This document shows positions 1-5,466 of a stretch of 5,466 bases of DNA, one piece after another. A program made the position numbers and the translations under genes. Origin of the DNA: CAIUGU01 sp040080215 (GTDB lineage Bacteria > Pseudomonadota > Gammaproteobacteria > Steroidobacterales > Steroidobacteraceae). The notes beneath the pieces are model-generated. The model was not told where the DNA came from, did not search any database, and saw only the letters and a list, made by a program, of their open reading frames with translations. Each line of letters starts with the position of its first letter. Within the stretch, counting starts at the first letter, position 1. The stretch lies in assembly GCA_040080215.1 (NCBI GenBank), contig JBEBIT010000117.1:1-5466 (forward strand), given 5' to 3'.

Positions 1-2
1 CC

Positions 3-1724
3 TGGTTCTCGATGCTGAAGATGCCCGAGGAAAGCGAACTCAGGGGCATCGTTCCCGGCGGCCTCAACCAGTATGTGAGCACCCTGAAGAACCAGTCGTG
101 CATCGGTTGTCACCAGATCGGCGATCTCGCCACGCGCACGATTCCGAAGGAGCTGGGCGAGTTTGCAACGTCCGAAGAAGCATGGCTCAGGCGACTGCAG
201 TCGGGGCAGGCGGGCCCGCAGATGATTCGTGCCGTTGCAGGCCAACTTGGCACCGTGCCGATCAAGTACTTCGCGGAATGGACCGACCGCATAGCGGCAG
301 GCGAAGTGCCGTCCACTCCCCCTGCCCGCCCGCAAGGCATTGAGCGCAACATCGTCACGACGGTGTGGGACTGGGCTGACGCGAAGTCCTATCTGCATGA
401 CCTCATTTCGACGGACCGGCGTACGCCGACCTTGAACGCGTACGGCCGCCTGTACGGTTCGCCGGAACTGAGCACGGATCGCTTTCCGATCCTGGATCCG
501 CAGAAGAACGTCGCAACCACGTTCGACGCTCCGGTACGCGATGCAGACACGCCGAGCGAGAACCGCAATCCCGTCCAGCAACCGTCCGCCTACTGGGGCA
601 GCGAAGCCATCTGGGACAGCAAGGCGAACTCGCACAATCCGATGATCGATCACAAGGGACGCGTCTGGTATACGGCACGCATCCGCGACGACGCGAACCC
701 GGCGTTCTGCAAGGAGGGCTCGCAACACCCCTCTGCTAAGCTGTTTCCAACCAAGTCGTCGGGTCGACAGCTTGCGGTCTATGAGCCAACGACCGGCAAA
801 TACACGTTTATCGACACCTGTTTCGGCACCCACCACCTGCAGTTTGCCGAAGATGCAAACCACACACTGTGGACCAGCGGCGGCGGCGACGTGGTGGGCT
901 GGCTCAATACCAAGGTTTTCGACGAAACCGGCAGTGCCGAACAAGCCCAGGGTTGGACGGCATTGGTGCTCGACACCAACGGCAACGGTAAACGCGACGC
1001 GTATGTCGAACCGAACTCTCCAGTCAATCCGAAGCTCGACAAGCGGATCAACACCGGCTTCTATGCCGTCATGCCGAATCCCGTGGACGGCTCGGTATGG
1101 GGTTCTGTTGCGTTCGGTCATCCGGGTGCGATCATCCGCCTCGATCCGGGTGCCAACCCGCCGTCAACGGCCCTTGCGGAAATCTACAACGTGCCATTGC
1201 CAGGCTTCGGTGTGCGTGGCGCGGATATCGATCGCAATGGTGTCGTTTGGGTGTCGCTCGGCAGCGGGCATCTGGGCGAATTCGATCGTCGCAAGTGCAA
1301 GGGGCCGCTGAACGGACCCGCCGCAACGGGCGACCATTGTCCCGAGGGCTGGACCTTCCACCCCTTGCCGGGCCCGGGATTCAGCAACCTGCCTGGCACC
1401 AGCGTCGAATCCAGTTATTACACGTGGGTGGATCAGCACAACACGTCCGGCCTGGGAGAGAACGTCCCGATCGCCACGGGCAACCTGTATGACGGATTAC
1501 ACGCACTCGTGAACGGCCAGTTCGTCACGATGCGGGTGCCCTATCCCCTTGGCTTCTACGCGAAGGGCCTGGACGGACGAATCGATGATCCTGCAGCAGG
1601 CTGGAAAGGGCGCGGGCTGTGGACCACCAGCGGTGATCGCACGCCTTTCCATCATGAAGGAGGCAAGGGCTCGAAGCCGCTGGTGGTGCACTTCCAGGTG
1701 CGTCCCGATCCTCTTGCGCACTGA
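3..1724 (+). CDS. Mono-heme c-type / Vgb-like beta-propeller protein, 5'-partial
   Basis: The frame is open to the left edge (W-F-S precede the first ATG at 12), and no ribosome site is visible there, so this is the C-terminal part of a longer protein. Numbering from the ATG at 12, residues 30-34 are C-I-G-C-H, a c-type heme attachment motif; M71 is a possible distal ligand. From about residue 200 the chain has recurring blade-like segments ending in aromatic strands: D-x-x-G-R-V-W near 213-219, T-L-W near 285, G-S-V-W near 360, N-G-V-V-W near 409 and G-L-W near 535. This is the pattern of the virginiamycin B lyase-like/NHL propeller. A D-T-N-G-N-G-K-R-D loop at 321-329 resembles a calcium site. 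Cysteine pairs C233/C270 and C429/C443 could form disulfides. From memory, full-length relatives are annotated as carboxypeptidase regulatory-like domain proteins, and that domain would lie in the missing N-terminus. Heme attachment implies export to the periplasm. Substrate and partner are unknown; streptogramin lyase activity is not implied. Confidence 0.8.
   Translation, partial: WFSMLKMPEESELRGIVPGGLNQYVSTLKNQSCIGCHQIGDLATRTIPKELGEFATSEEAWLRRLQSGQAGPQMIRAVAGQLGTVPIKYFAEWTDRIAAGEVPSTPPARPQGIERNIVTTVWDWADAKSYLHDLISTDRRTPTLNAYGRLYGSPELSTDRFPILDPQKNVATTFDAPVRDADTPSENRNPVQQPSAYWGSEAIWDSKANSHNPMIDHKGRVWYTARIRDDANPAFCKEGSQHPSAKLFPTKSSGRQLAVYEPTTGKYTFIDTCFGTHHLQFAEDANHTLWTSGGGDVVGWLNTKVFDETGSAEQAQGWTALVLDTNGNGKRDAYVEPNSPVNPKLDKRINTGFYAVMPNPVDGSVWGSVAFGHPGAIIRLDPGANPPSTALAEIYNVPLPGFGVRGADIDRNGVVWVSLGSGHLGEFDRRKCKGPLNGPAATGDHCPEGWTFHPLPGPGFSNLPGTSVESSYYTWVDQHNTSGLGENVPIATGNLYDGLHALVNGQFVTMRVPYPLGFYAKGLDGRIDDPAAGWKGRGLWTTSGDRTPFHHEGGKGSKPLVVHFQVRPDPLAH
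99..113 (+). other. c-type heme attachment motif CxxCH
   Basis: The codons TGC-ATC-GGT-TGT-CAC encode C-I-G-C-H, followed by Q-I-G-D-L-A-T-R. The C-x2-C-H pattern is the recognition site for covalent heme attachment by the cytochrome c maturation machinery. The two cysteines would form thioethers and the histidine would be the proximal iron ligand. It is the only such motif in the visible part of the protein. It sits before the propeller, so the heme domain is a short insert or a small separate domain. Confidence 0.75.
972..1010 (+). other. EF-hand/dockerin-like calcium loop in propeller protein
   Basis: Residues 321-333 of the frame starting at 12 read D-T-N-G-N-G-K-R-D-A-Y-V-E. Acidic or amide side chains fall at loop positions 1, 3, 5 and 9, with glycine at 6, as in EF-hand and dockerin calcium loops. 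The closing acidic residue is at position 13 instead of 12, so this is an imperfect match and metal binding is inferred. Confidence 0.45.
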
Positions 1725-1743
1725 GTTCAGTGCCGTGTGAGGA

Positions 1744-2367
1744 TCAGGCAGCGAGGCGACGCCTGTCGGCGCTCAAGCGCTCGGCAACGAACCGCCAGTT
1801 GACGAGCCTGTCGAGGAACCCGCCGATGAACCCGGCGCGATCGCTCTGGAAGTCCAGGTAATACGCGTGCTCCCAGAGATCGCACACCATCAGCGGCAGG
1901 CTGGCTGCCGGCGACGGGATGTGCGCGTTACTCGTCGTGACAATCTGCAGCTCGTCATCCATTGTGACCAGCCATAGCCAGCCGCTACCGAACTGCTTCG
2001 TCCCTGCCTCGATGAATTGCGTCCTGAACGCGCTGATCGAACCATACGACCGTTCGAGTTGCTTGCGCAGTGGCTCGGGTGGCGAGCCTCCGCCATTTGG
2101 CGACAGACAGTCCCAGAAGAATTCATGGTTCCAGGTTTGCGCGGCCGCATTGAAGATGGCCTGGCGGGGTTGATCCGGCTTGCCGTTCGAATGCCGGATG
2201 ATGTCCTCGAGCGGCATGTGCTCGAATTCGGTCAGTTTCACGAGCCGGTTCAGTGAATCCACATAGCCTGCATAGTGCTTGCCGTAGTGATTGGCGAGCG
2301 TCCGGGCCGACATCGCGGGTTCCAGCGCTTCCAGTGCAAACCCGAGAGGCTTGGTGGCGACGGTCAT
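1744..2367 (-). CDS. sodB: Superoxide dismutase, Fe-type of the Fe/Mn family
   Basis: This cytosolic enzyme converts superoxide to oxygen and hydrogen peroxide. The 207-residue protein spans the whole Fe/Mn-SOD fold. Metal ligands by family alignment are H27 (in N-H-Y-G-K-H-Y), H81 (in T-W-N-H-E-F-F-W), D163 and H167 (in D-L-W-E-H-A-Y-Y). Second-shell H31 and the gateway residue Y35 are present. Q77 in A-A-Q-T-W-N-H together with A148 in S-N-A-H follows the iron-enzyme pattern; manganese enzymes place the key glutamine at the later position. There is no signal peptide. It is slightly longer than the roughly 193-residue E. coli SodB because of a few N-terminal residues, small loop differences and a C-terminal tail rich in arginine and alanine. 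The ATG is supported by an AAGGAG seven bases upstream. It converges on the heme-propeller gene with a 19-bp gap. Metal preference is inferred from residues; cambialistic use is possible. Confidence 0.94.
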   Translation of the reverse strand: MTVATKPLGFALEALEPAMSARTLANHYGKHYAGYVDSLNRLVKLTEFEHMPLEDIIRHSNGKPDQPRQAIFNAAAQTWNHEFFWDCLSPNGGGSPPEPLRKQLERSYGSISAFRTQFIEAGTKQFGSGWLWLVTMDDELQIVTTSNAHIPSPAASLPLMVCDLWEHAYYLDFQSDRAGFIGGFLDRLVNWRFVAERLSADRRRLAA

Positions 2368-2374
2368 GTCCCTT

Positions 2375-2380
2375 CTCCTT
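2375..2380 (-). promoter_or_regulatory. Ribosome binding site of sodB
   Basis: On the minus strand AAGGAG lies seven bases before the ATG at 2367. It is the clearest Shine-Dalgarno in the window and fixes the sodB start. No other ATG, GTG or TTG in this frame lies close upstream. Confidence 0.8.
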
Positions 2381-2419
2381 CGTGCATTACGACAGAGACA
2401 TCCTCCTCCAGCAACCGAT

Positions 2420-2448
2420 CCCTGCTCACCCTCCTTAGCACCCTGCTC
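2420..2448. repeat. 8-bp direct repeat spaced 21 bp in the sodB upstream region
   Basis: CCCTGCTC occurs at 2420-2427 and again at 2441-2448 on the plus strand (GAGCAGGG twice on the minus strand). Start-to-start distance is 21 bp, about two helical turns, which would place the copies on the same DNA face. This could be a tandem regulator site for sodB or chance in a base-skewed leader. Confidence 0.3.
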
Positions 2449-2481
2449 TTCGTAGGAATTAGCTTACCTTGAGGCCAACAC

Positions 2482-4503
2482 TCAGCGTGCGGTCAACAGG
2501 CCGAGGAATGCATCTTCGTCCAGGACAGGCACACCCAACTCCGCCGCCTTCTGCGCCTTGGAGCCGGGATCGGCGCCGACGACCACGAAGGACGTCTTCT
2601 TCGACACGCTGCCCGACACCCTGCCACCAAGCGCAATGATGCGATCGCGCGCATCGTCGCGGGACATCGCGGCCAACGTGCCGGTAATCACGAAAGTCTT
2701 GCCCGTCAGCGGGCCTTCCGCAGGGGCGGCCTTGGGTTCCTGCTCCGGCCAATGGACACCTCGTGACAGCAATGCGTCCACCACTTCGCTATTGCGTGAC
2801 TCCATGAAGAAGGCATGCACGTGCGCCGCGACCACCGGGCCCACATCCGGGACTTGCTGGATCTCCTCGGGCGACGCCGCCATGAGTCGATCGAGTTTCC
2901 CGAAGTACTGAGCGAGCGCGGCAGCCGTCGCCTCACCCACGTCGCGGATCCCGAGCGCGAACAGGAAGCGCCCCAGCGTCGTCGACTTGCTGCGCTCGAG
3001 CGCCTCGATGAGGTTCTGGGCCGACTTGTCGGCCATGCGCTCAAGGCCCGCGAGCTGGGCCGCCTGCAATGCGTACAGGTCCGCCGGGCTCTTGACCAGG
3101 TCGAGGTCGACCATCTGGTCCACCAGCTTCGAACCGAGGCCCTCGATGTCCATGGCGCGCCGGGACGCAAAGTGGAGCAGGGATTCCTTTCGCTGGGCGG
3201 CGCAGACGAGACCACCCGTGCAACGAGCGACGGCCTCGCCCTCCAGTCTCTCGACATCCGAACCACAGACCGGACAGTGGCTTGGCAACTTGACGATCCG
3301 CGCATCCCCGGGGCGGCGCTCGATGACCACCTTGACGATCTCCGGAATCACGTCGCCGGCGCGGCGCACGATGACCCGATCGCCGATGCGCACATCCTTG
3401 CGCTCGAGTTCATCCATGTTGTGCAGCGTCGCGTTGCTGACGGTCACGCCGCTGACGGTGACGGGCTCGAGCCGGGCAACTGGCGTGAGCGCCCCGGTGC
3501 GACCCACCTGGAACTCGACGTCGCGCACGATCGTGGTTTCCTCGTGGGCTGGAAACTTGTGTGCGATCGCCCACCGAGGTGCACGCGACACGAAACCGAG
3601 CTCCCGCTGGAGCCTGAGTCGATTGACCTTGTAGACGACGCCGTCGATCTCATACGGCAGCGACGTCCGGCGCGCCCCCACGCCGGCATAGTATTCGAGG
3701 CAGCCCTCGACACCGCTGACCACCCGGGCTTCCGGTGATATCTTGAGTCCCCATTCGCGCAAGCACGCGATCACGTCACTGTGCCGCTCGGGCAGGTCCC
3801 ACCCCTCCACCGCGCCCCAGCCATAGCAGAACATGTCGAGGGGTCTCGATGCGGTGATCCGGGGATCGAGCTGGCGCAACGTGCCGGCGGCGGCGTTCCG
3901 GGGATTCGCGAAGATCTTCTCGCCGCGTTCAAGCGCCCGCGCATTCATCGCCTTGAATCCCTTGAGGGGCATGAAGACTTCCCCGCGTACATCGACGATG
4001 TGGGGCACCCGGCCTTCCAGTTTCAACGGAATCGCGTGGATCGTGCGGACGTTGTGCGTGACGTCCTCGCCGGTTGCGCCATCCCCACGTGTCGCGGCCT
4101 GCACGAGCAGGCCATCGACGTAGCGCAGATTGATGGCGAGGCCATCGAGCTTGGGCTCGGCGTAGTACTCGATCGCGGCCGTGGTCTCCAGGCGATCGCG
4201 GACACGCGTGTCGAAGCCCGCGAGATCCTCGGCGGTAAATGCGTTGTCGAGCGACAGCATGGGCACGTCGTGCCGCACCTCGCCAAACTCGGCCACCGGT
4301 GTCGCACCGACGCGTTGCGTGGGCGAGTCGGGAGTGATCAGCTCCGGAAACTGTTGCTCCAGTCCCTGCAGTTCCTTGAGGAGACGATCGTACTCGGCGT
4401 CCGCGACCTCAGGATCGTCGAGGACGTAGTAACGGTAATTGTGGTGCTCGATCTCGGCGCGAAGGGCCTTGGCGCGCGCCGCTATATCCGACGGGACACG
4501 CAT
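2482..4503 (-). CDS. ligA: NAD+-dependent DNA ligase LigA
   Basis: LigA seals nicks with 5'-phosphate and 3'-OH ends, using NAD+ as adenylate donor, in replication and repair. All domains of the family are present in 673 residues (E. coli has 671). The N-terminal Ia region (about 1-70) carries the NAD-binding H-x-Y-x-Y-Y-V-L-D element at 21-29. The nucleotidyltransferase domain has the adenylation lysine K118 in E-P-K-L-D-G, R139-G-D-G, E175 in R-G-E-V-F and K316 in W-A-I-A-H-K-F. An OB domain follows at about 325-405. The zinc finger uses C410, C413, C428 and C434. Helix-hairpin-helix repeats span about 440-585 and a BRCT domain about 597-673. No catalytic residue is missing. The ATG at 4503 lies 21 bases after zipA and has a short-spaced GAGGA before it. 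It is probably the last gene of an smc-zipA-ligA unit. Confidence 0.98.
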   Translation of the reverse strand: MRVPSDIAARAKALRAEIEHHNYRYYVLDDPEVADAEYDRLLKELQGLEQQFPELITPDSPTQRVGATPVAEFGEVRHDVPMLSLDNAFTAEDLAGFDTRVRDRLETTAAIEYYAEPKLDGLAINLRYVDGLLVQAATRGDGATGEDVTHNVRTIHAIPLKLEGRVPHIVDVRGEVFMPLKGFKAMNARALERGEKIFANPRNAAAGTLRQLDPRITASRPLDMFCYGWGAVEGWDLPERHSDVIACLREWGLKISPEARVVSGVEGCLEYYAGVGARRTSLPYEIDGVVYKVNRLRLQRELGFVSRAPRWAIAHKFPAHEETTIVRDVEFQVGRTGALTPVARLEPVTVSGVTVSNATLHNMDELERKDVRIGDRVIVRRAGDVIPEIVKVVIERRPGDARIVKLPSHCPVCGSDVERLEGEAVARCTGGLVCAAQRKESLLHFASRRAMDIEGLGSKLVDQMVDLDLVKSPADLYALQAAQLAGLERMADKSAQNLIEALERSKSTTLGRFLFALGIRDVGEATAAALAQYFGKLDRLMAASPEEIQQVPDVGPVVAAHVHAFFMESRNSEVVDALLSRGVHWPEQEPKAAPAEGPLTGKTFVITGTLAAMSRDDARDRIIALGGRVSGSVSKKTSFVVVGADPGSKAQKAAELGVPVLDEDAFLGLLTAR

Positions 4504-4524
4504 GGGTCCTCGCGCTACCGCAGG

Positions 4525-5430
4525 TCAGGGTTGCTGCAAGCTGGTGCCGAGCAGATGCTCGAAATCCAGCACTTCGTCGCGAATGGCCTCGATGCGCTGG
4601 TCAGTCAGGGCCGCACCCCGCTCGTCGTGCAAGGCGCCGCCCATCCTGATCTCGAGCTGCCGGGCGCAATCGAAGATCTGGTCGCACATCTCTCTCCCTG
4701 GGAGCGGGCCGGGTAGCATTGCAAACAGGGTGACGCCAGCGAACGGCGAATCGGCCATCGTCGCGAGATCAAAAGCGCCCGGCTCGACCATGCTCGCGAC
4801 ACTCACTATGCTGACACCGTTGGGGTCGAGACGATGGAAGATACCGTAGCGTCCGTGCCTCAGTCCCAGCGATTCAAGAGCGGACCGGAGCTCGCTGCCG
4901 GCATAGCGATCCGGCGGCACCGCGGACAGCCTGAGCGCAATGATCTTCCGTTTGTCCGTGAGCTTGGGGGACCTGGCAGGTTCCCGCGTGGCCGACGCAG
5001 CGGGCGGGGCTGCAGCCGGGTCAGCGCGCTTGTCCGCCCTCGGCGTCATGGCGACTTCGACATTCGGCTCGGTCTCGACGCCATACTCGGCCGGCAGCAA
5101 CACGGCCTCTTCCTCGTCGGCCGTCGTCTCGATCATGGGGTCCTCGAAGGCCTCATGAGAATCCATGCGAATCACGGGGAGGTCCGCGACCGTATTGGTC
5201 CACTCCTCTTCATTCCATCGATTCGCATCCGGATCCGGCGAGCCTTCGGCCTCACCTCGCGCCTCCGCTTCTTCATGACCCTCTGGTTGGGCCATCGGCG
5301 GGTCTACGCGCGAGTGCGAACTGTGGTCGCTTGAACTCGCCACCTGCCCGCGGCTGCGACGACCCCACAGAAAGATGCCGCCCAGCAAGAGCACTCCACA
5401 CCCGAGCAGTATCCAGCGCAATTCACTCAT
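4525..5430 (-). CDS. zipA: Cell division protein ZipA
   Basis: ZipA tethers FtsZ polymers to the inner membrane during Z-ring assembly. The 301-residue protein has the ZipA plan. A single N-terminal membrane segment (about residues 6-22, W-I-L-L-G-C-G-V-L-L-L-G-G-I-F-L-W) is followed by G-R-R-S-R-G, which puts the bulk in the cytoplasm. A long unstructured linker occupies about 30-158. The C-terminal FtsZ-binding domain runs from K-I-I-A-L-R-L-S-A near 162 to about 295, with G-L-R-H-G-R-Y-G-I-F-H-R, V-S-I-V-S-V-A-S-M-V-E-P-G-A-F-D and T-L-F-A-M-L-P-G-P elements typical of the family. The linker is strongly acidic up to about residue 130, then alanine/proline-rich and basic. Start choice: ATG nine bases after the preceding stop, directly before the membrane segment, with only a weak G-rich ribosome site. 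Its position before ligA supports the call. Confidence 0.93.
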   Translation of the reverse strand: MSELRWILLGCGVLLLGGIFLWGRRSRGQVASSSDHSSHSRVDPPMAQPEGHEEAEARGEAEGSPDPDANRWNEEEWTNTVADLPVIRMDSHEAFEDPMIETTADEEEAVLLPAEYGVETEPNVEVAMTPRADKRADPAAAPPAASATREPARSPKLTDKRKIIALRLSAVPPDRYAGSELRSALESLGLRHGRYGIFHRLDPNGVSIVSVASMVEPGAFDLATMADSPFAGVTLFAMLPGPLPGREMCDQIFDCARQLEIRMGGALHDERGAALTDQRIEAIRDEVLDFEHLLGTSLQQP

Positions 5431-5439
5431 GTGACTGCC

Positions 5440-5466
5440 CTACATCGCCGCCATGCGCACGGCTTC
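5440..5466 (-). CDS. smc: C-terminal end of probable chromosome segregation protein SMC, partial
   Basis: Read on the minus strand from the window edge, eight codons encode E-A-V-R-M-A-A-M and end at a TAG nine bases before the zipA start. The ending is compatible with the last strand of SMC proteins (a D-x-D-E-A-x-x-M-A-like tail), and smc commonly precedes zipA in gammaproteobacteria. The evidence is position plus eight residues only; any other gene ending here would look equally open. Confidence 0.5.
   Translation of the reverse strand, partial: EAVRMAAM

Larger units (their letters stand above)
2368..2481 (-). promoter_or_regulatory. ligA-sodB intergenic region, sodB leader and possible promoter
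   Basis: This 114-bp stretch lies between the ligA stop and the sodB start. On the minus strand its half nearer sodB is strikingly purine-rich, with several GGAGG/AAGGAGG-like runs. No strong sigma-70 promoter is evident: TTGGCC near 2477 could act as a -35 box with a poor TACGAA-like -10, which is weak. There is no stem followed by a T-run, so I see no intrinsic terminator for ligA. Independent transcription of sodB is plausible but not shown; read-through from ligA is the alternative. Confidence 0.35.

Noticed and set aside
12..14. ATG at 12 as the true start of the heme-propeller gene
   Set aside because: In-frame codons W-F-S continue to the window edge, no ribosome site is visible in the 11 bases before it, and a heme c protein should begin with a signal peptide, which is absent here.
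772..1311. 179-codon plus-strand frame inside the propeller gene
   Set aside because: It is an out-of-frame reading of a gene whose main frame shows a heme motif and propeller blades; the product is Ser/Arg/Thr-rich low-complexity sequence.
1760..1790. Possible convergent terminator: small stems AGGC-gac-GCCT and GCGC-tcaa-GCGC near the end of sodB
   Set aside because: The stems are only 4-5 bp, lie inside the sodB coding sequence and are not followed by a T-run on either strand.
2467..2474. Near-palindrome CCTTGAGG just after the ligA stop
   Set aside because: Eight bases with an imperfect centre and no U-tract; too short to claim as an operator or terminator.
2815..3738. Long plus-strand open frame (307 codons) opposite ligA
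   Set aside because: It lies antisense to catalytically complete ligA, its product is rich in Arg, His and Asp with no recognisable fold, and GC-rich genes commonly leave the antisense frame open.
3781..4716. Long plus-strand open frame (311 codons) opposite ligA and zipA
   Set aside because: It crosses the boundary between two well-supported genes on the other strand, and its composition is that of a codon shadow.

Overview
The window is GC-rich bacterial DNA, and almost all of it is coding. The right two thirds carries, on the minus strand, the last codons of a gene that is probably smc, then zipA, then ligA. ZipA is a FtsZ-anchoring protein of gammaproteobacteria, and smc-zipA-ligA is a familiar gene order in that class. 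I therefore read this as a chromosomal segment of a high-GC gammaproteobacterium. I cannot name a genus from the sequence alone.

Layout. Bases 3-1724 (+) hold the C-terminal part of a large protein that runs in from the left edge. It carries one c-type heme motif (CxxCH) followed by a beta-propeller of the virginiamycin B lyase-like (Vgb/NHL) kind, and it belongs to a family of unknown function. It converges, with a 19-bp gap, on an iron-type superoxide dismutase at 1744-2367 (-). A 114-bp purine-rich (minus strand) leader at 2368-2481 separates the dismutase from the complete NAD+-dependent DNA ligase at 2482-4503 (-). Twenty-one bases upstream of ligA ends zipA (4525-5430, -), and nine bases upstream of zipA is the stop codon of a reading frame ending E-A-V-R-M-A-A-M, which fits the SMC C-terminus.

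How the genes fit together. smc, zipA and ligA lie so close that they are probably co-transcribed. They join chromosome organisation, septal ring assembly and nick sealing in one housekeeping cluster. The dismutase may be served by its own promoter in the leader, by read-through from ligA, or by both. No convincing terminator separates them. The heme/propeller protein is on the other strand and is probably a periplasmic accessory redox protein unrelated to the cluster.

I found no RNA genes, CRISPR arrays, insertion sequences or integration sites. The least understood item is the heme-propeller protein. The rest is ordinary core genome with a few small features of interest in the sodB leader and the ZipA linker.
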